Part shown: in pieces, positions 54,252 to 63,468 of the stretch | How the letters are laid out: each line of letters begins with the position of its first letter | How positions within the stretch are numbered: the first letter of the stretch is position 1 | Source: Rhodobacteraceae bacterium HTCC2083 | Lineage (GTDB): Bacteria > Pseudomonadota > Alphaproteobacteria > Rhodobacterales > Rhodobacteraceae | Assembly (NCBI GenBank): GCA_000156115.1 | Contig: DS995276.1 | Coordinates: forward strand, 1,439,523-1,503,522 | Direction: 5' to 3' | DNA length: 64,000 nt | The notes under the pieces: model-generated | Seen by the model: only the letters and a program-made list of their open reading frames with translations | What the model was told of the DNA's origin: nothing | The model's database searches: none | Position numbers and translations under genes: made by a program

Positions 54252-54602
54252 ATGTTTAGGCTCTGCGCACTTGCCATCGCTCTAGTTGCAACACCTGCGT
54301 TTGCAGCCAATTACACGAAGATCAATGACAAGGCCGAGTTTGTGAAACTGGTGCAGGGCAAAACGCTCACACGCCCCTTGGTAAAGCTCCAAGTGTCTTC
54401 CGCAGGCAGCATCAAAGGTCGCGGTGCGGCATGGGATGTGAATGGTCAATGGACTTGGAAGAACGGTTATTTCTGTCGCAACTTAAATTGGGGTGGCATG
54501 GAACTTGGATATAATTGCCAAGAGGTTGGATTGTCGAACGGCAAAGTCCGCTTCACGTCTGATCAGGGCACGGGCCAGTCTGCGGAATTCAAGCTGCGTT
54601 AA
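54252..54602 (+). CDS. Small secreted protein of unknown function
   Basis: A 116-residue predicted periplasmic protein. ATG 54252 follows GGAGGGG and begins a clear signal peptide, FRLCALAIALVATPAFA, cleaved before ANYTK. The mature part has two cysteines (YFCRNLNWGG and GYNCQEVGL) likely to form a disulfide, and a beta-rich tail ending SAEFKLR. It loosely resembles the DUF995 type of small secreted protein, but I do not assign a family. It follows dapB, and a separate promoter is likely. Confidence 0.82.
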   Translation: MFRLCALAIALVATPAFAANYTKINDKAEFVKLVQGKTLTRPLVKLQVSSAGSIKGRGAAWDVNGQWTWKNGYFCRNLNWGGMELGYNCQEVGLSNGKVRFTSDQGTGQSAEFKLR

Positions 54603-54606
54603 GCCG

Positions 54607-54786
54607 TTAGAAATCGATCGCGATCCCCTTTTTCTCCCAGTCGCCGTAACGCACGGGTTCAGGCCCATTGCGGCCACCAAGCTCTGGCGCAAGCTCTAGC
54701 GCTTTTGCAGTTTTGCGGCGCTCTTCTGCTTCTGCCAAGGCGCGCTGGGCGGCTGGGGGTAATTCGTTGTTCTTTATATCGGTCAT
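54607..54786 (-). CDS. DUF1674 (SDHAF4-like) protein
   Basis: A 59-residue protein from ATG 54786, which has AAAGGAG upstream. It is a charged helix (LPPAAQRALAEAEERRKTAK) followed by the family signature ELGGRNGPEPVRYGDWEKKG and IAIDF at the C-terminus. Eukaryotic SDHAF4 binds flavinated SdhA and protects it during succinate dehydrogenase assembly; alphaproteobacterial members are presumed to do the same. It is convergent with the secreted-protein gene and divergent from the rsmB-type gene. Confidence 0.92.
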   Translation of the reverse strand: MTDIKNNELPPAAQRALAEAEERRKTAKALELAPELGGRNGPEPVRYGDWEKKGIAIDF

Positions 54787-54866
54787 CTCAGCGCTCCTTT
54801 CCAAGGGGATATCCCCTTGATATACGCCGCGAGGTAGGGACGGCAAGCAGTGCAAAGGCAAATTAA

Positions 54867-56138
54867 ATGGCAGATAACGGTGTAGCCGCGAGACGCGCAG
54901 CGGCAGGATTGCTGGAACAAGTGCTTGGTGAGGGCAAAATGCTGTCTGAAGCGCTGGGCGCCCCTTACATGCTACGGCTTGCTTACGATGATCGTGCACG
55001 CGCACAACGACTTGCGTCTGAAACGCTACGTTCATTGGAACGCGTTGACCGTATCATGAAGCCGTTTTTGCGCAAGCCGCCGCCCCTTGCGGTACATAAT
55101 GTCCTGAGGATCGCGACCTATGAACTGTGCACAGGCGGTGCCGCGCATGGAGTTGTGAATGATGCGGTCAGCAGTGTGGGCGCAAACAAACGCACCGAAA
55201 AGCTGAAGGGTCTGACCAACGCAGTTTTGCGCAAAGTCGTCGACAAGGGTCCAGAGGAATGGGCGAAACTGCGGGTTCCGCGTTTGCCAAAATGGCTACG
55301 CGCCCCGCTTGCGCAGGCCTATGGTCATGAAGGCATCGGTGATATCGAGCGTATGCATTTCACGGGCGCGCCGCTAGATTTGACGCCAAAGGGCGATGCG
55401 AAGGCGCTTTCAGAAGCAGTTGCCGGCGTGGTTTTGCCAACTGGATCAGTCCGCATCAAAGATGCGGTGCAAGTGTCTGCTTTGGCTGGTTATGACGCGG
55501 GCGATTGGTGGGTTCAGGACGCAGCGGCGGCCTTGCCCGTGCAAATCCTTCATCCTCAAAAGGGCGAAGCGATCATCGATCTGTGCTGCGCGCCCGGCGG
55601 CAAAACCATGCAGCTCGCTGCAAGTGGTGCCAATGTGACGGCTGTTGATAGTTCTGATCGACGCATGCAGCGCGTGCGTGAAAATTTAGAGCGCGCAAAA
55701 TTGTCCGCTGAGTTGGTTGTCGGCGACGCGTTGGAGACCAGCGGTCGATACGATGCAGTCCTTCTTGACGCGCCCTGTTCCGCAACAGGTACGATCAGGC
55801 GTCACCCAGATTTACCCCTTGTCAAGGACGGTTCGGAATTTGGGGAGCTGATCGAGCTGCAAGCGCAAATGCTTTCCCATGCGATCACGCTTCTGAAACC
55901 CGGCGGACGCTTAGTTTTTTGCACATGTTCGCTCTTGCCGGATGAGGGCGAATGCCAAATCGAGGATCTTCTTGCGATACATCCAGAGCTGGAGATTGAT
56001 CGCGACGCCTTGAAGCGCGACGGGATCGAGGATGCATGGATCACCGAAGAGGGCGGATTGCGACTGCGACCCGATTATTGGGCAGAGCAGGGCGGTATGG
56101 ACGGCTTCTATATCGCTCTTTTGCGCAAACCGCTTTGA
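54867..56138 (+). CDS. rsmB: RsmB/NOP-family 16S rRNA cytosine-C5 methyltransferase
   Basis: A 423-residue SAM-dependent RNA methyltransferase. Residues 1-140 form the NusB-like RNA-binding domain (AARRAAAGLLEQVLGEGKML, ATYELCTGGAAHGVVNDAVS). The catalytic domain has IIDLCCAPGGKTMQLAASGA for SAM, DAPCSATGTIRRHPD and the nucleophile motif VFCTCSLLPDEGE. This layout is that of RsmB, which methylates C967 of 16S rRNA. It starts the plus-strand run toward purH. Confidence 0.94.
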   Translation: MADNGVAARRAAAGLLEQVLGEGKMLSEALGAPYMLRLAYDDRARAQRLASETLRSLERVDRIMKPFLRKPPPLAVHNVLRIATYELCTGGAAHGVVNDAVSSVGANKRTEKLKGLTNAVLRKVVDKGPEEWAKLRVPRLPKWLRAPLAQAYGHEGIGDIERMHFTGAPLDLTPKGDAKALSEAVAGVVLPTGSVRIKDAVQVSALAGYDAGDWWVQDAAAALPVQILHPQKGEAIIDLCCAPGGKTMQLAASGANVTAVDSSDRRMQRVRENLERAKLSAELVVGDALETSGRYDAVLLDAPCSATGTIRRHPDLPLVKDGSEFGELIELQAQMLSHAITLLKPGGRLVFCTCSLLPDEGECQIEDLLAIHPELEIDRDALKRDGIEDAWITEEGGLRLRPDYWAEQGGMDGFYIALLRKPL

Positions 56139-56225
56139 GCGATGATTTTCAGCGGTGACTCTTAGCCACTCTCGCGGTAAGGTGACCTTAATCACCGCGC
56201 CATAAGAGCGCATAGGGCAGAGCAG

Positions 56226-57974
56226 ATGTCTAAAGGTAGCAAATGGTCCGTGCGTGCAACCCGCGCGATGCACCGCGTTCATGCGCGGCTTGTCACTCGT
56301 CAAACGGCGGCGACAGGATTCGTGTCGCAACCTGAACCACGCACTATTGGCAGCTTTGCAAAGGGTCGTCAGCTTTGTGCCGGAAACATCATGTTTGCAG
56401 GGCATCTGGTAGAAGCGCCCAAGACAAGCCTATGGAAAATTCCAGTTCCTGATGCAGCGTTTGCGCAAGATGCGCATGGCTTTAGTTGGCTTGATGATTT
56501 GGCTGCGGTTGGTGATCTGGCCGCTCGTGAAGCTGCTCAAGCTTGGGTTTGGGATTGGATCGGAACTTATGGTCGCGGCAAAGGACCAGGCTGGGTGCCC
56601 GGACTTACAGGGCGCCGTTTGATCCGCTGGATAAACCACGCGTTGTTTTTGTTGAGAGGGCAAGAGGCGAATGCGTCAGAGCAATTTTATCGCTCCCTCA
56701 CGCAGCAAACGAAATTTTTAGCGCGTCGTTGGCATAAAACCGAACCGGGTCTCGCACGGTTCGAGGCATTGACTGGGATGATCTACGCTGGCCTGTCTCT
56801 TAGCGGCATGGAGGCCCATGTAAATCCGGCAGTCAAAGCCTTGGCGCGCGCGTGCACTGATCAGATCGATGCAGAAGGTGGAATTTCTACTCGTAACCCT
56901 GAAGAGTTGCTTGATATCTTTACACTTATCACTTGGGCCGCAGTCAGTTTGCGCGAGGCCGGGATCATACCGCCGCAAGAACATCTTGATGCGATTGAAC
57001 GCATCGCGCCAACCTTGCGGACATTGCGCCATGCTGATGGTAGCCTTGCGCGCTTTCATGGTGGTGGCCGCGGTGTGGATGGGCGCTTGGATCAAGCCCT
57101 TTCCAATTCTGAAGTGCGCCACGCAGCGCCAGATGGTTTGTCGATGGGATTCGCGCGCCTCTCCGGTGGGCGCACAAGCTTGGTTGTGGATGCCAGCGTG
57201 CCGCCGAAAGATGTCTCCTCTCACAATGCACATGCCTCGACCCTCGCGTTTGAGATGACGTCTGGGCGACGCCCTTTGATCGTGAATTGCGGGTCTGGCA
57301 AGGTTTTTGGTGAGGATTGGCGCAGCGCGGGACGTGCGACGCAATCGCATTCTGTGCTTTCTATTGATGGCTATTCCAGCGCGCGTTTTGCAGCGCGCGG
57401 CATTAAGAAACGCAAGTTAGAGCTGCTGGTCGACAGTCCCAAACATGTCCCCGTGCAAGTGAGTGAAGCCCCTGATGGAACCCGTTTGCAAGCGGGCCAC
57501 GATGGATATGACAGCACACATGGTTTGACCCATGCGCGCACGTTGGAGTTGACCTTCAACGGACGCGGTCTTGCGGGTGAGGATATGTTGCTCGCCATGG
57601 AAGATGCTTCCAAGAAGCGGTTTGAGAAGCGCATGGATGAGTTAAGCCTGCAAGGCGTTGCGTTCTCGATCCGCTTTCATCTGCATCCAGAGGTCGATGC
57701 CGCGCTAGATATGGGTGATACGGCTGTGTCGATAGCCCAAAAAAGCGGCGAGCTATGGGTATTCCGTCATGATGGCGTCGCAGAACTTAGCCTTGAGCCG
57801 AGCGTTTATCTTGAAAAAGGGCGTCTTCAGCCGCGCGCGACAAAACAGATCGTTTTAACTGGGCGCGCAATGGACTATGCGACACGTATTCGGTGGTCAC
57901 TTTCCAAAACGCAGGACACTGCGGTCGGTGTGCGCGATCTTGTACCGGATGATGAACCGCAATTTTTATCCTAG
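56226..57974 (+). CDS. Heparinase II/III family protein
   Basis: A 582-residue protein with an N-terminal alpha/alpha toroid (AWVWDWIGTYGRGKGPGWVP, RLIRWINHALFLLRG) and a C-terminal beta-sandwich of the heparinase II/III type (SSHNAHASTLAFEMTSGRRP, THGLTHARTLELTFNGRG). No signal peptide is apparent. The gene is widely conserved beside purH in Rhodobacterales, and a role in uronic-acid polysaccharide or envelope turnover is possible. The substrate is unknown and the catalytic residues were not verified. Confidence 0.9.
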   Translation: MSKGSKWSVRATRAMHRVHARLVTRQTAATGFVSQPEPRTIGSFAKGRQLCAGNIMFAGHLVEAPKTSLWKIPVPDAAFAQDAHGFSWLDDLAAVGDLAAREAAQAWVWDWIGTYGRGKGPGWVPGLTGRRLIRWINHALFLLRGQEANASEQFYRSLTQQTKFLARRWHKTEPGLARFEALTGMIYAGLSLSGMEAHVNPAVKALARACTDQIDAEGGISTRNPEELLDIFTLITWAAVSLREAGIIPPQEHLDAIERIAPTLRTLRHADGSLARFHGGGRGVDGRLDQALSNSEVRHAAPDGLSMGFARLSGGRTSLVVDASVPPKDVSSHNAHASTLAFEMTSGRRPLIVNCGSGKVFGEDWRSAGRATQSHSVLSIDGYSSARFAARGIKKRKLELLVDSPKHVPVQVSEAPDGTRLQAGHDGYDSTHGLTHARTLELTFNGRGLAGEDMLLAMEDASKKRFEKRMDELSLQGVAFSIRFHLHPEVDAALDMGDTAVSIAQKSGELWVFRHDGVAELSLEPSVYLEKGRLQPRATKQIVLTGRAMDYATRIRWSLSKTQDTAVGVRDLVPDDEPQFLS

Positions 57975-57986
57975 GACGATGCCCTC

Positions 57987-59576
57987 ATGACTGACCTTTC
58001 CCCAATCCGCCGCGCTTTGCTTTCTGTGTCTGACAAGACAGGCTTGATCGAGCTGGGACAGGCTTTGTCTGATCGTGGAGTTGAACTTCTCTCGACGGGT
58101 GGCAGTGCCAAGGCGTTGCGTGATGCTGGCCTTGAGGTGCGCGATGTTGCGGATGTGACGGGTTATCCAGAGATGATGGATGGACGCGTGAAAACGCTGC
58201 ACCCTGCGGTACATGGTGGCTTACTGGCGCTGCGCGATAAAGATGCGCATGTGGCCGCGATGGATGAGCACAACATTGGCGCGATCGATCTACTGGTTGT
58301 TAACCTTTACCCGTTTGAAGAGACAGTGGCGAAAGGTGGCGACTACGAAGACTGTATTGAGAATATCGACATTGGTGGCCCCGCGATGATCCGTGCTGCT
58401 GCGAAGAACCACGCGTTTGTGAGCGTGGTCGTGGATGTTGAAGACTACGCTGGGTTGTTGTCTGAATTGGATGCGAACGACGGTCAAACGACTTATACAT
58501 TCCGCCAAAAGCTGGCACAAACGGCTTACGCGCGCACGGGTGCGTATGATGCGGCTGTGTCGACTTGGATGGCGGATGCGCTGGGCGAGGTCGCTCCGCG
58601 CCGTCGCGCTTTTGCTGGAACGCTTTCGCAGACCCTTCGCTATGGAGAGAACCCGCATCAAACAGCCGCGTTCTATACCGATGGAACAGAGCGTGCGGGC
58701 GTTGCGACGGCGAAACAGCATCAGGGCAAAGAGCTGAGCTACAATAACATCAACGACACGGATGCAGCTTTTGAATTGGTGGCGGAATTTGATCCTACCG
58801 ACGGCGCAGCCTGTGCCATTATCAAGCATGCGAATCCCTGTGGCGTCGCTTTGGGTGGATCGCTGATCGAGGCGTACAAAAGTGCGTTTGATTGCGATCG
58901 CACTTCTGCGTTCGGTGGAATTGTCTCGCTTAATCAGCCACTTGATGAGGAAACGGCGAACGAGATTGTCGGTATCTTTACCGAAGTCGTCATCGCTCCG
59001 GGTGCTTCCGATGCCGCGCGCGCTGTGTTCGCGAGCAAGAAGAACCTTCGCTTGCTGACCACTGATGGTCTACCTGACAATCGCGCTGGTGGTCTGACCT
59101 ATCGCCAAGTCGCAGGCGGGATGTTGGTGCAAGACAAAGATGTTGGGTTTGTCGGTATGGATGATCTGAAAGTGGTGACCAAGCTTGTCCCGACTGATGA
59201 ACAAATGCGTGATTTACTATTTGCTTGGAAGGTCGGCAAACACGTGAAATCGAACGCGATTGTCTATGTGAAAGACGGCGCAACCGTTGGTGTTGGCGCG
59301 GGTCAGATGAACCGTCTTGATAGTGCGTTGATCGCCGCGAAAAAGGCAGAACGTATGGCGGAGGTACTTGGCCTTGAGACGCCGTTGAGTGTCGGATCTG
59401 CTGTCGCATCTGACGCGTTCTTCCCGTTTGCGGATGGTTTGATGGAAGCGGCTGCCGCAGGTGCGTCTTGCGTTATACAACCGGGAGGGTCTATGCGCGA
59501 TGACGAAGTGATTGCAGCAGCTGATGAAGCTGGGCTGGCGATGGTGTTTACCGGTATGCGCAATTTCCGCCATTAA
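57987..59576 (+). CDS. purH: Bifunctional AICAR transformylase / IMP cyclohydrolase
   Basis: A 529-residue enzyme catalysing the last two steps of IMP synthesis. The N-terminal cyclohydrolase (MGS-like) domain reads [36 protein letters not shown] and NLYPFEETV. The transformylase part has [14 protein letters not shown], the catalytic [13 protein letters not shown] and [20 protein letters not shown]. It follows the heparinase gene by 12 bp and precedes lspA by 22 bp, all probably one transcript. Confidence 0.98.
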   Translation: MTDLSPIRRALLSVSDKTGLIELGQALSDRGVELLSTGGSAKALRDAGLEVRDVADVTGYPEMMDGRVKTLHPAVHGGLLALRDKDAHVAAMDEHNIGAIDLLVVNLYPFEETVAKGGDYEDCIENIDIGGPAMIRAAAKNHAFVSVVVDVEDYAGLLSELDANDGQTTYTFRQKLAQTAYARTGAYDAAVSTWMADALGEVAPRRRAFAGTLSQTLRYGENPHQTAAFYTDGTERAGVATAKQHQGKELSYNNINDTDAAFELVAEFDPTDGAACAIIKHANPCGVALGGSLIEAYKSAFDCDRTSAFGGIVSLNQPLDEETANEIVGIFTEVVIAPGASDAARAVFASKKNLRLLTTDGLPDNRAGGLTYRQVAGGMLVQDKDVGFVGMDDLKVVTKLVPTDEQMRDLLFAWKVGKHVKSNAIVYVKDGATVGVGAGQMNRLDSALIAAKKAERMAEVLGLETPLSVGSAVASDAFFPFADGLMEAAAAGASCVIQPGGSMRDDEVIAAADEAGLAMVFTGMRNFRH

Positions 59577-59598
59577 GAAACGTTAAGGGAGGACGCAA

Positions 59599-60072
59599 AT
59601 GCGTCTGGTGTTTTGGGCAGGCTTTTGGGTGTTTCTCGCGGATCAAGCGAGCAAATATCTCGTGGTCCATTGGATTAACCTGCGCGAAGTGGGCAGCATT
59701 GACGTGTTGCCACCTGTGATAAATCTGCGCATGGCGTGGAATTACGGCATAAACTTCGGGTTCTTTTCAGGCGACAGCGATTCAACGCGTTGGATCCTGA
59801 TCGGCATTGCAATCATCATCATTGCTTTCGTGCTTTATTGGCTGCGCAAGGAAGAGTTCGGCAAGATCGGTTTGATCAGCGCTGGCATTTTGATCGGTGG
59901 CGCACTGGGAAATATTATTGACCGTATTCTCTACGGTGCCGTCGCTGACTTTCTCAACATGAGCTGCTGTGGCTTCACAAATCCGTTCTCTTTCAACATC
60001 GCCGATATCGCGATCTTTGCGGGTGCGTTTGGCATGGTACTATTTGCGGGTGACACCAAGGAAGAGGCTTAA
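59599..60072 (+). CDS. lspA: Lipoprotein signal peptidase II
   Basis: A 157-residue inner-membrane aspartyl protease that cleaves prolipoproteins before the lipidated cysteine. Four membrane segments are visible. The catalytic aspartates lie in GALGNIIDRILYGAVADFL and FNIADIAIFAG. The NYGINFGFFSGD loop is the usual NxGxxFG motif. The several lipoproteins in this window (LptE, DUF3576, DUF3035, SLT protein) are its expected clients. It is full length. Confidence 0.97.
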   Translation: MRLVFWAGFWVFLADQASKYLVVHWINLREVGSIDVLPPVINLRMAWNYGINFGFFSGDSDSTRWILIGIAIIIIAFVLYWLRKEEFGKIGLISAGILIGGALGNIIDRILYGAVADFLNMSCCGFTNPFSFNIADIAIFAGAFGMVLFAGDTKEEA

Positions 60073-60171
60073 TCCCATACGACCAGTGCGGTTTCGCCGA
60101 CATTAAAAAAGTCTAGGTGACGCCGCTGTTTCAATAGGTTAAAAGCACTGATAACGGAGCGGAGTTTAACC

Positions 60172-60681
60172 ATGCGACCGGCGAGCAGTTTGATCCTTAT
60201 CTTGGCCCTGGGCCTTTCCGCGTGTGGCGATACGACCCTGCGCGACTTGAACGATCCCGCATCGGGACCGGAAGAGTTCGATATTATTCCAAATAAGCCT
60301 TTGGAAACACCTGACAATTATACCGCATTGCCGGTACCAACACCTGATCAGGCAAATCTTGCGGATGCTACACCGAAGAAAGACGCGGTCGCAGCGCTTG
60401 GCGGTCGTCCCTCTTTGTTGGACGCACAAGGCCCTGCGCGCAGTGATGCGGCTTTGGTCGCGAGCGCTTCGCGCTTTGGGGTGCCCGCCGGTGTTCGTGA
60501 ACAAACTGCCGTGGAAGATGCGGAATTTCGAAAGCGTCGTGGCCGTTTCTCCAACATTCGCCTGTTTAAGACGGATCGCTATGGCAGTGTGTACAAGCGT
60601 CAAACATTGGATGCTCAGAAAACCGTCGAGACGTATCGTCGAGCTGGGCGAAAGACACCGACTGCGCCTCCCGCAAATTAA
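60172..60681 (+). CDS. DUF3035 domain-containing lipoprotein
   Basis: A 169-residue lipoprotein. The signal peptide SSLILILALGLSACGDT has Cys18 as lipidation site. The body includes GPEEFDIIPNKPLETPDN, FGVPAGVREQTAVEDAEFRK and a basic tail, matching the DUF3035 family. The function is unknown. Its steady position between lspA and the M16 peptidase pair suggests envelope quality control or assembly, but this is inference. Confidence 0.9.
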   Translation: MRPASSLILILALGLSACGDTTLRDLNDPASGPEEFDIIPNKPLETPDNYTALPVPTPDQANLADATPKKDAVAALGGRPSLLDAQGPARSDAALVASASRFGVPAGVREQTAVEDAEFRKRRGRFSNIRLFKTDRYGSVYKRQTLDAQKTVETYRRAGRKTPTAPPAN

Positions 60682-60769
60682 CGTTCTCTCACGAAGCTGT
60701 CAGTGCGCTTGAAACATCACGCGCGGCACGTAAATTGAGATGCAGACAGACCCAGCGTGAGGAAACACA

Positions 60770-62128
60770 ATGCGTTTTGGACTTCGTTTGGCAGTGCCCT
60801 TTCTTGCGCTGTTTTCTGCCCCTTTGAGCGCGTTTGCAGAAACTGTGCGCTGGGATGATAAGGTTAGTACGTTCAATCTGGACAATGGTATGGAAGTCGT
60901 CGTGATCGAAGATCACCGCGCCCCCGTCGTTGTGCACATGATGTGGTATCGCGCCGGATCTGCGGATGAAAAACCTGGTGTTTCCGGCGTCGCGCATTTT
61001 CTGGAACATCTGCTTTTCAAAGCCACAGATACCATGGAAGCAGGCGAGTTTTCCAGAACAGTCGCCGCGAATGGTGGCTCTGACAATGCGTTTACGTCAC
61101 ATGACTATACGGCCTACTTTCAGCGCGTCGCCTCGGATCGTCTTGAGTTGATGATGAAGATGGAAGCGGACCGTATGGTCAACCTGCGCCTCACGGAAGC
61201 GGATATTCTGACGGAACGTGAAGTGATCATCGAAGAACGCAACCAGCGCACTGAGAATGATCCCGGTGCGTTGTTTGGTGAACAAGCGAATGCCGCGCTT
61301 TACATGAACCACCGCTACGGCGTGCCGATCATTGGATGGCGACACGAAATGGAAACGTTGGAGCTGGAAGATACGCTGGAGTATTATGAGCAGTTTTATG
61401 CGCCCAACAATACAATTCTAATAGTCGCAGGTGATGTCACACCAGAGGAAGTTAAAGAGCTGTCCGAGCGTCATTACGGACCGCTTGCCGCAAATCCAGA
61501 TTTGGAGCCGCGCGCGCGCCCGCAAGAACCTTTGCACAATGCAGAGCGTCGCATTTTGCTCGAAGACCCGCGCGTCGCGCAACCCTATGTGCGTCGCTCC
61601 TACATCGCGCCCGAACGCGACAGTGAGGATCAAAAAACTGCCGCAGCTTTGATGTTGGGGGCCGATCTCTTGGGGGATGGTCAAACATCTTTCATGTCGC
61701 GAAAACTCCAGTTCGAAGAGAAAATCGCCGTGTTTGCCAGCGCGTTCTATCGCGCCACTTCTTTGGATGATGCGAGTTTCACGACCGTTGTCGTGCCTGT
61801 TGAAGGTGTCAGTCTCAAAAATGCAGAGGCGGCGATGGACCGCGTGATTGCAGAGTTCATGGAGGCGCCAATTGATCTGGATCATCTGAACCGGATCAAA
61901 CGCGCGATGCGCGCGAGCGAGATCTACGCGAAAGACAATGTGCAGGGTTTGGCCAATCGTTTTGGGCGAGCTTTGACTTCGGGCCTGAAAGTGAAAGACA
62001 TTCTTGCATGGCCAGACGTAGTCGAAGGCATCACAGAGGATGATATTAAAACGGCAATGCGAGACGTGTTGAACAAGAAATCATCAGTGACAGGATGGCT
62101 CACATCCGGTGCGGAGGCAGCGCAATGA
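60770..62128 (+). CDS. M16 family metallopeptidase, catalytic subunit
   Basis: A 452-residue periplasmic M16 (insulinase/MPP-like) protein with signal peptide LAVPFLALFSAPLSAFA. The inverted zinc motif HXXEH is intact as HFLEHLLFKATD, followed by the GGSDNAFTSHDYTAYFQ segment and the downstream third-ligand region (EREVIIEERNQR). Its stop overlaps the ATG of a second M16 gene that lacks the zinc motif. The two thus resemble the catalytic and non-catalytic halves of a heterodimeric processing peptidase. The substrate is unknown. Confidence 0.93.
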   Translation: MRFGLRLAVPFLALFSAPLSAFAETVRWDDKVSTFNLDNGMEVVVIEDHRAPVVVHMMWYRAGSADEKPGVSGVAHFLEHLLFKATDTMEAGEFSRTVAANGGSDNAFTSHDYTAYFQRVASDRLELMMKMEADRMVNLRLTEADILTEREVIIEERNQRTENDPGALFGEQANAALYMNHRYGVPIIGWRHEMETLELEDTLEYYEQFYAPNNTILIVAGDVTPEEVKELSERHYGPLAANPDLEPRARPQEPLHNAERRILLEDPRVAQPYVRRSYIAPERDSEDQKTAAALMLGADLLGDGQTSFMSRKLQFEEKIAVFASAFYRATSLDDASFTTVVVPVEGVSLKNAEAAMDRVIAEFMEAPIDLDHLNRIKRAMRASEIYAKDNVQGLANRFGRALTSGLKVKDILAWPDVVEGITEDDIKTAMRDVLNKKSSVTGWLTSGAEAAQ

Positions 62129-63432
62129 AACGATTTTTCTATAGCTTAGTTGCAGTTGTTACGATCATAGCTACGCCGCTTCGTGCGGATGTGGATATCC
62201 AAGAAGTGACCTCGCCTATGGGGTTCAAAGCGTGGCTGGTTGAGGATCACACGATTCCTTTTATGGCTTTGCGCCTCGGTTTCAAAGGCGGTGCGTCTTT
62301 GGATCGGGAAGGAAAACGTGGCTCTGTTAATTTGATGGTGGCTTTGCTTGAAGAGGGCACGGGGGATCTGGACGCACGCGGATTTGCGCGTGAAGTGGAT
62401 GAGCTTGCGGCCTCCTTCAACTTTGACGCTTCCGGCGATTCAGTCAGCGTTTCTGCGCGCATGCTCAGCGAAAACCGTGACGCGGCGATTGCGCTATTGA
62501 AGGGTGCAGTGGCTGCCCCGAGTTTCGATCAGGTCGCGATTGATCGTGTCAAAGGGCAGGTGGTTTCCATCCTGCAATCTGATCTCAAAGATCCCAATAA
62601 AATCGCGCAAACTGCGTTCAACAAGGCGGCATTCGGGGATCACCCCTATGGCAGCACTTTAAGTGGCACAGCAGCGTCTATCGAAAGTCTAACGCGCGAA
62701 GACATCCAGAATGCGCACCGCGATGCGATGGCGCGCGACCGTGTGTTTGTCAGTGCTGTTGGCGATATTACGGCCGAAGAACTTGGTGCGTTGATGGACA
62801 CCTTACTCGGAGATTTGCCTGAAACGGGTGCGGCTATGCCAGAGCGTGTCGAAATCGGGCTTGGGTCTGGAATCACCGTTGTTCCTTACGAAACGCCACA
62901 GTCGGTTGCGCTGTTTGGCCATCGCGGGATCAAGCGTGATGATCCTAATTTCTTTGCGGCCTTCATCGCAAGCAACATCCTTGGCGGCGGCGGTTTCGAC
63001 AGCCGTTTGATGGAAGAGGTGCGCGACAAACGCGGCCTGACCTATGGTGTTTATTCGTATCTTTCCACACGTGATCATGCGGAATTGGTGGTGGGGCAAG
63101 TGGCCTCTGCTAATGACCGTGTCGGCGCTGCGATTGATGTGATCAAGGATGAATGGGCGCGTTTGGTCAACGAAGGCGTGTCGCAAGAAGAACTTGATGT
63201 GACTAAGACCTTTCTGACTGGTGCCTATCCATTACGCTTTGACGGCAATGGTCCGATCGCGAACATTCTTGTCGGGATGCAGATGCAGGGTTTGCCGAAA
63301 AACTACATTAACACACGCAATGACAATGTGAATGCGGTGACTTTGGAAGAGATCAACCGTGTGATCAAAGACGTGTATTTGCCGGACGAGTTGCACTTTA
63401 CCGTCGTGGGTAAACCCGAAGGTTTGGATTAA
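62125..63432 (+). CDS. M16 family protein, non-catalytic partner
   Basis: A 435-residue secreted M16-fold protein from ATG 62125, overlapping the upstream stop (ATGA). The signal peptide is RFFYSLVAVVTIIATPLRA. At the place of HXXEH it has NLMVALLEEGTGD, so the zinc ligands are missing and it should not be catalytic. The R/Y-type C-terminal block RDKRGLTYGVYSYLSTR is typical of the partner subunit that binds peptide. It is the last gene of the lspA run and is followed by a hairpin terminator. Confidence 0.92.
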   Translation: MKRFFYSLVAVVTIIATPLRADVDIQEVTSPMGFKAWLVEDHTIPFMALRLGFKGGASLDREGKRGSVNLMVALLEEGTGDLDARGFAREVDELAASFNFDASGDSVSVSARMLSENRDAAIALLKGAVAAPSFDQVAIDRVKGQVVSILQSDLKDPNKIAQTAFNKAAFGDHPYGSTLSGTAASIESLTREDIQNAHRDAMARDRVFVSAVGDITAEELGALMDTLLGDLPETGAAMPERVEIGLGSGITVVPYETPQSVALFGHRGIKRDDPNFFAAFIASNILGGGGFDSRLMEEVRDKRGLTYGVYSYLSTRDHAELVVGQVASANDRVGAAIDVIKDEWARLVNEGVSQEELDVTKTFLTGAYPLRFDGNGPIANILVGMQMQGLPKNYINTRNDNVNAVTLEEINRVIKDVYLPDELHFTVVGKPEGLD

Positions 63433-63433
63433 G

Positions 63434-63468
63434 AAAGAGCGCCCTTTTTACGTGGCGCTCTGGGTGTT
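63434..63468. terminator. Hairpin between the convergent M16 and hydrolase genes
   Basis: AGAGCGCC (63436-63443) pairs with GGCGCTCT (63454-63461). The minus-strand side runs into TTTCTT and the plus-strand side into GGGTGTTTT, so it may end both transcripts. Confidence 0.7.
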
